Shown piece after piece: positions 18,664-28,829 of a DNA stretch of 64,000 nt. Every line of letters starts with the position of its first letter. Within the stretch, counting starts at the first letter, position 1. The stretch covers positions 124,001 to 188,000 of the forward strand of contig NZ_JABDHQ010000004.1 of assembly GCF_018709685.1 (NCBI RefSeq), given 5' to 3'. The notes under the pieces were generated by a model that saw only the letters and a program-made list of their open reading frames with translations, did no database searches and was not told where the DNA came from. Made by a program: the position numbers and the translations under genes. This DNA comes from Akkermansia muciniphila. Lineage in GTDB: Bacteria; Verrucomicrobiota; Verrucomicrobiia; Verrucomicrobiales; Akkermansiaceae.

Positions 18664-20450
18664 CGGACAAGAAGAACGAGCCTGCGGCAAAAACGCACAT
18701 CTCCTGGTCATGGCTCCGCATGGCGCTGAGCCTGCGTGAAAAAGTCAAGCTGGGGGACAAGCAGGTCATCTTCATCTGGGCCGTCGTCGTAGGCGCGCTG
18801 GGCGCGCTGACGGCCCTTGTCTTTGAATGGGGAGTGGAGCTGGTGCAGGACCTCCTGACGGGCCGCACCAGCTACAAGCAGATCCAGGTCTTTCAGGAAA
18901 TGGCCCGTGAGGACTGGGCGTGGTGCATCTTCGTCCCGGCGGCGGGCGGCCTGCTGGCCGGCCTTACCCTTCTCTTCACGCACCGCTTTGTCCCGGCCAA
19001 GGCCACGGAATACATGGAAGCCGTGGCCCTGGGCAATGGCTACGTCCCCCCCAAGCCCAGCCTGCTGCGCTCCCTGTCCGCCGTTTTCTCCGTAGGCTCC
19101 GGCGCCTCCATCGGCCGTGAAGGCCCGCTGGTGCAGGCCGCCGCCGTAGTGGGGTCCGCCCTGGGGCGCTTCTTCCACCTCTCCGCGCCGCGCCTGCGCC
19201 TGGTTGTAGCCTGCGCCGCGGCCTCCGGCATGTCCTCCGCCTTCCATACGCCCCTGGCCGGCGGCCTGTTCATCAGTGAAATCGTGCTGGGCGCGCTGAC
19301 CATTGACTTTCTGGCCCCCCTGCTGGTGGCGAGCTGCGCGGGATACTTTACGATGGGCCTGTTCCATGAACCGGCCCCCATCTACCAGCTCCAGCAGGAA
19401 GTTTCCCTGACGGGCAACCAGCATGTGCTCTGGTGCGTCCTGCTGGGCGCGCTGGCCTCCCTGGTAGCCAGTTTCTGGCTCCTGATCCTTAAAAAATCCC
19501 GCCAGTACCTGAACGGGAAACGCCAGTGGCTGCCCGTGCGCCTGATGGCCGCAGGAATGCTGGTGGGCGTCATTGCCATTTTCTACCCGGAAATCGTGGG
19601 CAACGGCAAAAACATCATCACCTCCCTCATTCATTATGAATTTGACGCCACGCGGGCGGGCATCCTGCTGTTCCTGAAAATATTCACCGTCGCCATCGTC
19701 TTTGGCGTAGGTACGGTGGGGGGCGCGCTGACGCCCAGCCTCACCATCGGCAGCGTGTGCGGCTTTCTGTTCAGTACGGCGCTCACCCAGCTCGGCGTGC
19801 CGGGGGACCATGCCATCGCCTATTCCCTGGTGGGCATGGCCGCCTTCTTCACCACGGCGGCCAACGCCCCCATCACCTCCCTGGTGCTGGTGGTGGAATT
19901 CACCATGGCCGGGCACATGATGTTCCCCCTGATTATCGGCGTTCTGGTCTCCTACGGCATGGCGCGGCTGACGAAGGCCCAGTCCATGTACCATGACTCC
20001 CTGGCTTTCGGCCCCAGAAGCACCTTTGACAAGCCCCTGGCCCAGGTGCAGCTTCAGGACGTGGCCCGCAAGGACCCGCCCGTGGTCCACCCCTTGGACA
20101 AATTCGGAACCATCGCCTCCATGCTCATTAAAAACCCGGCCCAGCCCATCTTTGTCACCTCCCCCGCGGGCAAGTACCTGGGCAGCGTAGTGGCGGAGGA
20201 CGTGGCGGCCTTCGCCCGCAACAAGGAGCTGGCCCAGGCCGTCCTGGCCATGGACGTGCTGCGCAGCGACATGCCCACCCTGCCCGCGGACATGCACCTT
20301 CCGGAAGCCCTGGGCATCTTCTCCCGCCCCCACTGCGCGGAATCCCTGGCGCTGGTGAACCCGAACAACGACCTCCTCCTGGGCGTCGTCAACAAGACGG
20401 ACCTTTACCTGGTGCTCTCCGAGATCATGCGGCGGGAGAAACTGCAATAG
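18660..20450 (+). CDS. ClC-family chloride channel/antiporter with C-terminal CBS domains
   Basis: A 596-residue ClC protein. Selectivity-filter motifs are present: GSGASIGREGPLVQ (GREGP at 152-156, with the gating Glu154 position filled) and the second-half GVGTVGGALTPSLTIGS. The membrane part spans about residues 30-450. The last ~130 residues form a CBS-pair-like cytosolic region (HPLDKFGTIASML..., NNDLLLGVVNKTDLYLVL) that typically senses nucleotides. It is translationally coupled to the PTS-IIA-like gene. Whether it is a channel or a Cl-/H+ exchanger cannot be settled from what I see. Confidence 0.92.
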   Translation: MTDKKNEPAAKTHISWSWLRMALSLREKVKLGDKQVIFIWAVVVGALGALTALVFEWGVELVQDLLTGRTSYKQIQVFQEMAREDWAWCIFVPAAGGLLAGLTLLFTHRFVPAKATEYMEAVALGNGYVPPKPSLLRSLSAVFSVGSGASIGREGPLVQAAAVVGSALGRFFHLSAPRLRLVVACAAASGMSSAFHTPLAGGLFISEIVLGALTIDFLAPLLVASCAGYFTMGLFHEPAPIYQLQQEVSLTGNQHVLWCVLLGALASLVASFWLLILKKSRQYLNGKRQWLPVRLMAAGMLVGVIAIFYPEIVGNGKNIITSLIHYEFDATRAGILLFLKIFTVAIVFGVGTVGGALTPSLTIGSVCGFLFSTALTQLGVPGDHAIAYSLVGMAAFFTTAANAPITSLVLVVEFTMAGHMMFPLIIGVLVSYGMARLTKAQSMYHDSLAFGPRSTFDKPLAQVQLQDVARKDPPVVHPLDKFGTIASMLIKNPAQPIFVTSPAGKYLGSVVAEDVAAFARNKELAQAVLAMDVLRSDMPTLPADMHLPEALGIFSRPHCAESLALVNPNNDLLLGVVNKTDLYLVLSEIMRREKLQ

Positions 20451-20612
20451 GAACGGCGTTTTTCCAGGCCACGTCCCCGTTCCGGAAAACTTGCGGGGAG
20501 CACTGTACGCCCCTCCGGCGGTATCCCGTCCGGCGCCAGGCGGAGGCAGGCCCTCCCTTCCCGGAAACACGGAGCAGCTTAAAAACGCAATTTTTCCATC
20601 CTCTTTTTTTAC

Positions 20613-20640
20613 GATAGGGGTCAGGTTAAAAATAACAACA
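20613..20640 (+). repeat. RAYT-associated GGGGTCAGG element, copy 1
   Basis: The block GATAGGGGTCAGGTTAAAAA followed by TAACAACA lies 41 bases before the transposase gene. It is nearly identical (one gap, a few substitutions) to 22832-22858. GGGGTCAGG flanks are familiar next to REP-associated tyrosine transposases, so this is probably part of the element ends that the enzyme recognises. Confidence 0.55.
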
Positions 20641-20680
20641 AACTTGCATTTTTACCCCCATCCGGTACGCTTCCGGCATT

Positions 20681-21691
20681 ATGAGCCGTACGCTGAGAAT
20701 AGAGTACCCCGGAGCGGTCTATCACGTGCAGAGCGAAGGCAACCGCGGAGACGCCATTTATCTGGATGACGAGGACCGGGAAATCTTTCTGCGCACTTTT
20801 TATGAGGCGGCCCGCAGAAGCGGCTGGACCGTGTACGCCTATGCTCTGATGGCCAATCACTACCATATTCTTTTCCAGACGGCCCGCGCCAATCTAGTGG
20901 ACGGCATGAAATGGCTCCAGACCGCCTACACGCAGCGCTTTAACGCACGCCACCGCATGCGCGGCCACCTGTTTGCGGGCAGGTACCACGCCATGGTGGT
21001 GGAAGCGGAGAACGCCCATTATTTTTCCACCATTATCGACTACATTCACCTGAATCCGGCGCGGTCCGGCCTGGCGCGCCGCCACACGTTCCTTTCCGGC
21101 TGCAAGTGGACCAGCCTCCCGGCATGGCTGGCAGCCCCCGCGAAAAGGCCCAAGTGGATTCACCCGGAGCGCGGCCTGGTGTGCTTTGGCTGTGACGATA
21201 CGGATGACGGGCGCCAGAAGTACCTCAACCATCTGATGGGCCGCTTTGAGGCGGAACGCATGGATGAACGCTCCCTGCTCCCCGCGGGGCACGTGGGCCC
21301 CGGCACCGTGCAGCGGGGCTGGTGCTACGGCTCCAGCGCTTTCCGCGCCAGACTGGTGGGGGAACTGCCCCGGCTGGCGCGCAGGAAGCCCGTCACTACG
21401 GGGGCGCGCGCCTCGGAAATAGGGGAATACCAGGCGGAAATCATCGTGAAAAACGGCCTGAAGGCGTTCGGCCTGTCAGAGGAGGATTTGCTTGTCACGC
21501 CCTACAGCCACCCGTCCAAGCTCATTATTGCCCTGGCCGTCCGGCAAAGCACGCTGGTTCCGTACGCCTGGATCAGCAACCGCCTGCACATGGGCATCCC
21601 CAAATCCATGGGAACCCTGCTCCACCGGGCCAAGAAGATGGCGGAGGGGGACTTGAAAACGCGGGCATGGATCGAACGCCTGACCGCCTGA
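20681..21691 (+). CDS. REP-associated tyrosine transposase (RAYT, Y1/HUH family)
   Basis: A 336-residue protein with an N-terminal Y1 transposase domain (residues ~1-140): REYPGAVYHV-like opening (RIEYPGAVYHVQSEGN), the HUH metal pair in ANHYHILFQT (His60, His62) and YIHLNPARSGLARR with tyrosines nearby (Tyr117-Tyr121 region) for the nicking nucleophile. The C-terminal ~130 residues end in a helix-turn-helix-like part (AVRQSTLVPYAWISNRLHMGIP). RAYTs are single-copy domesticated relatives of IS200/IS605 that act on palindromic REP-type sequences. The gene appears intact. Element-like sequences at 20613 and 22832 may be its targets. Confidence 0.85.
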   Translation: MSRTLRIEYPGAVYHVQSEGNRGDAIYLDDEDREIFLRTFYEAARRSGWTVYAYALMANHYHILFQTARANLVDGMKWLQTAYTQRFNARHRMRGHLFAGRYHAMVVEAENAHYFSTIIDYIHLNPARSGLARRHTFLSGCKWTSLPAWLAAPAKRPKWIHPERGLVCFGCDDTDDGRQKYLNHLMGRFEAERMDERSLLPAGHVGPGTVQRGWCYGSSAFRARLVGELPRLARRKPVTTGARASEIGEYQAEIIVKNGLKAFGLSEEDLLVTPYSHPSKLIIALAVRQSTLVPYAWISNRLHMGIPKSMGTLLHRAKKMAEGDLKTRAWIERLTA

Positions 21692-21741
21692 TTTTTCCCT
21701 GCGGGTGCGCCCGAAAGAAGCTTTTCCCTGCCCGTCACGCA

Positions 21742-21778
21742 GAAAAACCCGGAGAGCGGGGATCATGCCGCCTCCGGG
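21742..21778 (-). terminator. Terminator of the minus-strand PEP-CTERM gene
   Basis: On the minus strand CCCGGAG pairs with CTCCGGG (21772-21778 with 21748-21754), extended inside by GCGG/CCGC with one bulge, and is followed by TTTTT. It lies about 45 bases after the stop of the 21821-22546 gene. Confidence 0.7.
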
Positions 21779-21820
21779 GATGGTTCCGTAACAAGGAAAA
21801 GAACGCCGGGGTGAACGGGA

Positions 21821-22546
21821 TTACGCCCTGCAACGGCGCACCATCATAACGGCCAGTCCAAGCAATCCCATGGAGGCCACAGCCGGTTCCGGAACGACTG
21901 AAAACGCCATGGCCGCAACCCCGGCCTTCTGCCCTCCGATGCGGAAATCCAGGGTATCCGCCGTGGCCTCTCCCGTCCACTTGACCAGGGTCAGCTTGCC
22001 GTTGGCGAAGGAAGGAGTGGATGAAAATCCGCTCCCGTCCGCCGCGGCGTATTCGAAGGAGCCGGTACCCCCGGTCACGGCAGTAGCCCCCGGAGCAGAG
22101 GCAGTACTGGAAATGAACATATACAGCGTTACCGTATCTCCCACGGTCAGCCCTCCCAATTGAATGGAGGATGTAGTGGAACCTCCGGCCCCGGGAGCCA
22201 TATAGGAGGCCAGCGCGCCGTAATCAAAAGAACCGAGGGTATTAACCAGGTCCGTCATCGCCGCCTTGTTCTGGTAATAAGCGTAATAGGCAGGGTCGTC
22301 CTCCCCGGGAGCCATGGTGGCAAGCGTCGTGTTGAAGAAGTTTCCGGCGCTTTTAACGATTTTAAGAGTATAGGGAGTCTCGCTGCCGGAGGCGTCCACC
22401 AGGGGGAGAACAGCCGCAGCGTTGGAAGTGTATTGGTTCATGCCGTCCCTTCCTTCCCCATCCCTGTACACATCCACAAAAACAGAAGCCGCCTGGGCAA
22501 TGGAAAAAGCCCCTCCGGCAATAAGCAGGAATAATGTTTTCTTCAT
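21821..22546 (-). CDS. PEP-CTERM sorted secreted protein
   Basis: A 241-residue protein with a signal peptide (MKKTLFLLIAGGAFSIAQA), a beta-rich body containing GGLTVGDTVTLYMFISSTASAP and TLDFRIGGQKAG, and the sorting end VVPEPAVASMG, hydrophobic segment, RRCRA. The Cys inside the terminal basic patch is a minor deviation. The body shows no recognised enzyme motif. It should be exported and processed by an exosortase that is not encoded in this window. It is a single gene with its own terminator. Confidence 0.78.
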   Translation of the reverse strand: MKKTLFLLIAGGAFSIAQAASVFVDVYRDGEGRDGMNQYTSNAAAVLPLVDASGSETPYTLKIVKSAGNFFNTTLATMAPGEDDPAYYAYYQNKAAMTDLVNTLGSFDYGALASYMAPGAGGSTTSSIQLGGLTVGDTVTLYMFISSTASAPGATAVTGGTGSFEYAAADGSGFSSTPSFANGKLTLVKWTGEATADTLDFRIGGQKAGVAAMAFSVVPEPAVASMGLLGLAVMMVRRCRA

Positions 22547-24360
<1,814 letters not shown>

Positions 24361-24392
24361 GCCTGCCTGCTTTCAACGTAAAACACACCATG

Positions 24393-24420
24393 AAGCGCCG
24401 GGTTCGCCCGGCGCTTTTTC
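24393..24420 (+). terminator. gdhA terminator
   Basis: A perfect 10-bp stem (24393-24402 with 24407-24416) closed by a TTCG tetraloop and followed by TTT, 33 bases after gdhA. Confidence 0.9.
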
Positions 24421-24546
24421 ATTCTTCCGGAGGCCTTGATTCTCAAGGAAACGCCACGGCCAAGGCAGAAGCACAGAAACCGCGCCCAATCAAACAGGCA
24501 CTCCCGGTTCTCCCGGAACCAATATCCGGGGAAAAAGCCTTGCCGC

Positions 24547-25668
24547 TTACTCCTCCAACAGATGGCACACGGCCTGCGCCGCATGTTCCGCAGCGCCCCC
24601 CTGCCCCAGCTTGTCGGAGGCGTCTTTCATTTCCGCCAGCAGGGCGTCCCTGTTTTCCGGAACCAGCAGGCGTTCTATTTCCTGAATCACCTTCTCCGGC
24701 GTAAAGTCAAACTGGACCAGCTCCTTTACCACGGGCTTCTGCGCCAGAATGTTCACCATGCCGATAAAGCGTATTTTAATGAGCATGCGGGCCATCCAGT
24801 ACGTGAGCAGCGGAACCTTGTACACCAGCATGTACGGGAGGCGGTGCAAGGCGGCCTCCATCGTGGCGGTGCCGGAAGCCACCACGCCCACGGCGGCGCG
24901 GTCCATCAGTTCATGATAGCCACCCACCGTAATGTGGAAGAGTTCCGGCCGCATGCCGGCGTTTTGCGCCATGCCGTGCATTCTTTCTGCAAGCGCCTCC
25001 GTGGAGGCGGCAGTTTCAAAGGACAGCTCCGGCCGTTCCCGGGAAAGACGGCGCACTACCTCTATGAACACCGGAAAATGCCTGTCAATCTCCCTGTTCC
25101 GGCTGCCTGGAAAGAGCCCGATCAGGGACGGCTGCCGGACGCCCTCCTTACGGATGGAGGCAATCTCATCCACCAGGGGATGCCCCACGAACTCCGTTCT
25201 CAGCCCGGCTTCCTGGAACAAGGGAGCCTCAAAGGGGAAAATGCACATCATCAGGTCCAGCATGCGCACCATCTTGGGAATGCGCCCGCGGTGCCAGGCC
25301 CACACCTGCGGGGAGATAAAATAAACGATTTTGGTACGGGGGCAGCACTTGCGGACTTTTTCCGCCAGGCGCAGGTTGAATCCCGGGTAGTCAATCAGGA
25401 TGAGGCAGTCCGGCTGGTCCTGCCGTATACGCTCCAGAATGGAGAGAAAACGCCTCCTGAACCATCCGTACTTCTTGAGTACCTCCACCACGCCGATGAC
25501 GGCGGCTTCATCCGCCCAGTCCTCCACGCCGGGGCACAGCGCATGCATGCCGCGGCCGCCCAGCCCCTGAACGTCCATTCCGGGCATCAGGCGCAGCAGA
25601 TTCTTCAACAGCAGGGCTCCGTGAATATCCCCGCTCTTCTCTCCTGCTATAATATAAAGCTTCATCAC
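24547..25668 (-). CDS. lpxB: Lipid-A-disaccharide synthase
   Basis: A 373-residue GT19 glycosyltransferase that joins UDP-2,3-diacylglucosamine and lipid X to make the lipid A disaccharide at the inner membrane. It begins LYIIAGEKSGDIHGALL, the LpxB signature, and contains GLGGRGMHALCP, DYPGFNLRLAEKVR, YFISPQVWAWHRGRI and LLGLFPGSRNREI-like text (IGLFPGSRNREIDRH). The length is normal. Its presence indicates a Gram-negative envelope with lipid A. It is monocistronic here and divergent from dedA; other lpx genes are not in the window. Confidence 0.95.
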   Translation of the reverse strand: MMKLYIIAGEKSGDIHGALLLKNLLRLMPGMDVQGLGGRGMHALCPGVEDWADEAAVIGVVEVLKKYGWFRRRFLSILERIRQDQPDCLILIDYPGFNLRLAEKVRKCCPRTKIVYFISPQVWAWHRGRIPKMVRMLDLMMCIFPFEAPLFQEAGLRTEFVGHPLVDEIASIRKEGVRQPSLIGLFPGSRNREIDRHFPVFIEVVRRLSRERPELSFETAASTEALAERMHGMAQNAGMRPELFHITVGGYHELMDRAAVGVVASGTATMEAALHRLPYMLVYKVPLLTYWMARMLIKIRFIGMVNILAQKPVVKELVQFDFTPEKVIQEIERLLVPENRDALLAEMKDASDKLGQGGAAEHAAQAVCHLLEE

Positions 25669-25756
25669 TCTCCGCTGCGGCGCGCGCCGTATGCCTTTTT
25701 ATCTTACCAGCCCCGTTTCAGCGGCGCAATAAAAGACTTTCCTTTCAAGGATTTTA

Positions 25757-26449
25757 ATGCAAGATACGCGCCGTATGCATGAATTGGTCTCGCTTTGGAT
25801 GTCCTGGGTGCAGGACTGGGGTTACGTGGGCGTCATCGTCCTGATGGCCATGGAAAGCTCCATCTTTCCCGTCCCCAGTGAGGTAGTCATTCCGCCCGCG
25901 GCCATCCTTTCCGCCCAGGACGGGGCGGGCATGAGCTTCTGGGGGGTGGTGATTGCGGGGACGTTCGGTTCCTGGCTGGGGTCCGCCATTACATACGCGG
26001 TTGCCCGCATCGTGGGGCGCCCGGTTATCATGCGCTGGGGCAAATTCTTTTTCATGCCCCCCCAAAAGGTGGAAAAAGCGGAAGTCTTTCTCCAGCGTTA
26101 CGAGGTCTCCGGCGTTTTCTTCGCCCGCCTGCTGCCCGTTATCCGCCACCTGATCTCCATTCCCGCGGGGATTGTCCGCATGGGATTCGGCGTCTTCTCC
26201 CTGGTCACGGTGCTGGGAGCGTTTGCCTGGTGCACGGTGCTCGCCTGGTACGGCCACCGCATTGGAGAACGGCATCCGGAACTGCTCAAATCCCCGGATG
26301 AACTGATCCTCACCGTCAAGAGCGAAAGCCTTCCCCTCATTCTGGCCGTGCTGGTGCTGGCCGTCTGCTACATCATCATGCTGCGGCTGACGGACCGCAA
26401 GAAGCCGCAGGATGCCGCCGCAGAAGCCGCTGCTGAAAAGGAGCAGTAA
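25757..26449 (+). CDS. DedA-family membrane protein
   Basis: A 230-residue polytopic membrane protein. The DedA/VTT features are present: MESSIFPVPSEVVIPPAA near the N-terminus, GSWLGSAITYAVARIVGRPV, and FFARLLPVIRHLISIPAGIVRMG, with the conserved Arg and Pro residues. DedA proteins are linked to lipid (undecaprenyl- or phospholipid) flipping and membrane homeostasis; the exact lipid here is unknown. It is followed 16 bases later by a small Cys-rich gene in the same direction, so both may share a transcript. Confidence 0.9.
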   Translation: MQDTRRMHELVSLWMSWVQDWGYVGVIVLMAMESSIFPVPSEVVIPPAAILSAQDGAGMSFWGVVIAGTFGSWLGSAITYAVARIVGRPVIMRWGKFFFMPPQKVEKAEVFLQRYEVSGVFFARLLPVIRHLISIPAGIVRMGFGVFSLVTVLGAFAWCTVLAWYGHRIGERHPELLKSPDELILTVKSESLPLILAVLVLAVCYIIMLRLTDRKKPQDAAAEAAAEKEQ

Positions 26450-26465
26450 CCCCCATGTTTTTTCC

Positions 26466-26939
26466 ATGAGCGCTTCCAAGGAAGACCGGGCAGCCAGGGC
26501 GCTGGACTATTTCCACCAGGGGTACAACTGTTCCCAGTCCGTCTTTGCCGCCTTTGCGGACGTCTGCGGCCTGACGGAAGAAACGGCCCTGAAGCTTTCC
26601 TCCCCGCTTGGAGCTGGCATAGGCCGCATGCGGGAGGTGTGCGGAGCTTTTTGCGGACTGAGCATGCTGGCGGGAAGCCTGTACGGAAACAGTTCTCCGG
26701 AAACCGGAGAAAAGGAAAAAATCTTTTCCCTGGTGCAATCCCTGGCGGCCTCCTTCAAACAGGAATTCGGCACGCTTTACTGCCGGGAGCTGCTGGGCCT
26801 GTCTCCGGAACGGCTGGCTGCGGAAACGGCGCGCCCCGGCGAACGGACCGCGGCCTATTACGCCTCACGCCCCTGCGAACGCTGCATTGCCTTCTGCGCC
26901 CGGCAGGCGGCCGCTCTGGAAGCAAAGGCACAGCATTGA
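26466..26939 (+). CDS. C_GCAxxG_C_C family redox-type protein
   Basis: A 157-residue protein matching the C_GCAxxG_C_C family (PF09719): YNCSQSVFAAFADVCGL, then LGAGIGRMREVCGAFCGLSMLAG, then a Cys pair near the C-terminus (CERCIAFC). Cys spacing suggests metal or Fe-S binding. I choose ATG 26466 because upstream residues in the same open frame (from 26412) overlap the end of the DedA gene and read like its out-of-frame copy. Function is unknown; members are often encoded near redox or transport genes. Confidence 0.78.
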   Translation: MSASKEDRAARALDYFHQGYNCSQSVFAAFADVCGLTEETALKLSSPLGAGIGRMREVCGAFCGLSMLAGSLYGNSSPETGEKEKIFSLVQSLAASFKQEFGTLYCRELLGLSPERLAAETARPGERTAAYYASRPCERCIAFCARQAAALEAKAQH

Positions 26940-26977
26940 AATGCCCGGTCTCCCCACGCAGGAAAACCGGGCATTTC
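26938..26977. terminator. Bidirectional hairpin between convergent genes
   Basis: A perfect 12-bp stem (26938-26949 with 26966-26977, GAAATGCCCGGT) overlaps the stop of the Cys-rich gene and lies 20 bases beyond the stop of the convergent ferritin-like gene. A/T ends on both arms suit termination from either side. Confidence 0.7.
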
Positions 26978-26996
26978 AAGCAGACGGAAAGTTCCG

Positions 26997-27332
26997 TCAA
27001 TGGGAACTGCATGAACCGTCCTTGCAGGACGCTTTCAGCTTGTCAATTTTTTCATTGGTTTCACCCATTCCTTCGTCGTAAAAGCCCTGTTCATCCGGGG
27101 CCAGTACCTGAAGGAGACGGAGAAATTCTCCCGCGTGTTCCTTTTCTTCATTGGAAATATCCAAAAGAACTTCCTGAGCCAGTTTGTTGTCGATGGATTC
27201 GGCAAGCTGGGTATAGAGCTGGATGGCCTCATACTCCGCTGCGATCATAAACCGGATGGCCCTCACCAATTCGTCATGGGTGAGCATCCGGTCTTCCTTC
27301 AGTCCGCTAAATGCATTTGTAAATTCAGGCAT
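26997..27332 (-). CDS. Ferritin-like di-iron protein, copy A
   Basis: A 111-residue four-helix-type ferritin-like protein. AAEYEAIQLYTQLAESI and SNEEKEHAGEFLRLLQVL give the Glu...Glu-x-x-His pattern of di-iron ferritin-like/rubrerythrin domains; the short length suggests a two-helix unit that must dimerise. The C-terminus ends in a Cys-containing tail (KASCKDGSCSSH). The start MPEFTNAF is chosen to match copy B; five more codons exist upstream. It is about 90% identical by eye to the gene at 27624, a recent tandem duplication. A role in iron storage or peroxide protection is inferred. Confidence 0.78.
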   Translation of the reverse strand: MPEFTNAFSGLKEDRMLTHDELVRAIRFMIAAEYEAIQLYTQLAESIDNKLAQEVLLDISNEEKEHAGEFLRLLQVLAPDEQGFYDEGMGETNEKIDKLKASCKDGSCSSH

Positions 27333-27360
27333 GCAGGTATGACTCAAATCACCACTAATG

Positions 27361-27382
27361 TATTCAAAATGTTTTTGTCATA
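27361..27382 (-). promoter_or_regulatory. Conserved upstream block of ferritin-like copy A
   Basis: This 22-base block (contains TTTTTGTCATA on the plus strand) matches 19 of 22 positions of the block at 27997-28018, at the same 29-base distance upstream of the start of each duplicate. It survives where the flanking bases have diverged, so it is a candidate promoter or operator. Confidence 0.45.
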
Positions 27383-27561
27383 CATTTTTTGCGACATTCT
27401 TTGAACTTTTTCCATAGAAAATGGTCTAATAGCGGCGATGCCGCTTCCCGTCATGTTTTGAGGCGGGGGAACTAGCAATTTTCCGCCCCCCTCTCCGGCG
27501 TGCCTTCCACTACGGATGTGAAATGAGAGAGACAAAACGGGGCGCCCCATACGGCAAGAGA

Positions 27562-27600
27562 AAACGCCCGACTTCTCCCTGAAGGAAAAAGCGGGCGTTT
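27562..27600 (-). terminator. Terminator of ferritin-like copy B
   Basis: AAACGCCCG (27562-27570) pairs with CGGGCGTTT (27592-27600). On the minus strand the stem ends in TTTTCTC, 24 bases after the stop of copy B, so the two duplicates are separate transcription units. Confidence 0.7.
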
Positions 27601-27623
27601 GACAGCGGCGGATGGGAAATCCG

Positions 27624-27968
27624 TCAATGGGCAGGGGAATTGCCGCATTTGCCGTCCGGGCAGGACGCTTTCAGCTTGTCAATTTTTTCATTGGTTTCAC
27701 CCATTCCTTCGTCGTAGAAGCCCTGTTCATCCGGGGCCAGAACTTGGAGAAGACGGAGGAATTCTCCCGCGTGTTCCTTCTCTTCATCGGAAATATCCCA
27801 AAGAACTTCCTGGGCCAGTTTATGGTCAATGGAGGCGGCAAGCTGGGTATAAAGCTGGATGGATTCATATTCCGCTGCGATCATGAAACGGATGGCCCTC
27901 ACCAATTCGTCATGGGTGAGCATCCGGTCTTCCTTCAGTCCGCTAAATGCATTTGTAAATTCAGGCAT
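27624..27968 (-). CDS. Ferritin-like di-iron protein, copy B
   Basis: A 114-residue paralogue of the 26997 gene with the same start MPEFTNAFSGLKEDRM, the di-iron motif residues (AAEYESIQLY, DEEKEHAGEF) and a different tail (CPDGKCGNSPAH). Differences cluster at the C-terminus and a few surface positions (DNK/DHK, LLDISN/LWDISD), as expected for a duplicated gene under selection. It has its own upstream block and terminator, so the copies can be expressed independently. Confidence 0.78.
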   Translation of the reverse strand: MPEFTNAFSGLKEDRMLTHDELVRAIRFMIAAEYESIQLYTQLAASIDHKLAQEVLWDISDEEKEHAGEFLRLLQVLAPDEQGFYDEGMGETNEKIDKLKASCPDGKCGNSPAH

Positions 27969-27996
27969 ACCAGTAGGACCGGATAAACAAATTCTT

Positions 27997-28018
27997 CATT
28001 CAATATGCTTTTGTCATA
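27997..28018 (-). promoter_or_regulatory. Conserved upstream block of ferritin-like copy B
   Basis: Partner of 27361-27382 (19/22 identical, core CTTTTGTCATA on the plus strand), 29 bases upstream of the copy B start. Confidence 0.45.
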
Positions 28019-28095
28019 ATTTTCCTACGGATTTTTTTAAGCTTTCATGATGAAAAAAAGTTTCATGAAAATTTCCCTCCTTTCCTCTAAAATAC

Positions 28096-28131
28096 GGCAG
28101 GAGCTGCGGCTTTAACACCACAGCTCCTGCC
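28096..28131 (-). terminator. Terminator of the thioredoxin-like gene
   Basis: A perfect 11-bp stem (28096-28106 with 28121-28131, GGCAGGAGCTG), with a short T-rich run (TATTTTAG) on the minus-strand exit side, 26 bases after the stop codon. Confidence 0.75.
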
Positions 28132-28156
28132 AGAATCCCGGTTGGGAGCAAGCACC

Positions 28157-28657
28157 CTACCTGGCCTCCGCCGGCTTGGGAGCGTACTTCTTGAAAAACT
28201 CAACGTATTGGACAGGAGACCGGCCGGGAACATAGCCCGTGCGGCCCAGCTCCTTCCCTTGGGCGTCTACCACCACCATGGCGGGAACGCCGCGAATGCC
28301 GTACTCCTTCGCTTCCTTGGATTTGCTGAAATCTGGACTGCCGAACTCAAACTTGACGCCGATGGCTACGCCATCCATGCCTTGCTTGAACTCCTTCTTG
28401 GAAAGAATTTCCTTCTCCAGCTTAATGCAGTAACCGCACCAGGACGTTCCCGTGAAAAGAAGAACAATGGGAAGGCCCGTCTCCTCCGACTGCTTCTGGG
28501 CGCTTTTCATGCTCTTGCCCCACTTGAACTTCACCTTGGCGGCCTTGGCCGCTTTTGCGGCGGCTTCCTTGTCAGGCGAGAGGCCCTGGGCCATGGAAAC
28601 TCCGGAAACGCTGAATCCGAGCACGGCGCATAATGCAAAAATTGAATGTCTGTTCAT
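28157..28657 (-). CDS. Secreted thioredoxin-fold protein
   Basis: A 166-residue protein with a signal peptide (residues ~1-24, ending SMAQG), a Lys/Ala-rich linker, and a thioredoxin domain with the active site WCGYC (Cys74, Cys77) and the cis-Pro loop GIRGVPAMVVVD. It is predicted to act in the periplasm on disulfides. CGYC differs from CGPC of cytosolic thioredoxins and is common in DsbD-gamma/thioredoxin_7-like proteins. It is monocistronic. The target is unknown. Confidence 0.85.
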   Translation of the reverse strand: MNRHSIFALCAVLGFSVSGVSMAQGLSPDKEAAAKAAKAAKVKFKWGKSMKSAQKQSEETGLPIVLLFTGTSWCGYCIKLEKEILSKKEFKQGMDGVAIGVKFEFGSPDFSKSKEAKEYGIRGVPAMVVVDAQGKELGRTGYVPGRSPVQYVEFFKKYAPKPAEAR

Positions 28658-28781
28658 TAGATTTGGGAATGGTTCCCTGCAAATTAACAGGAAATGGCAG
28701 CATAGGAAGACAAATCAGCGTCTTTCCCATACGGGAGAGGACGGATTTCCTCCCGAAATGGACGCTCTCCTAAAAAAAGTA

Positions 28782-28810
28782 TTGCTCTTTCCACCCCAAT
28801 CGGGTAATAA
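28782..28810 (+). promoter_or_regulatory. Promoter of tRNA-Val
   Basis: TTGCTC (28782-28787), a 17-base spacer and TAATAA (28805-28810) form a good sigma-70-type promoter, with the tRNA beginning 20 bases after the -10 box. Confidence 0.55.
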
Positions 28811-28829
28811 TCCGCCCGCACTTCCAAAC

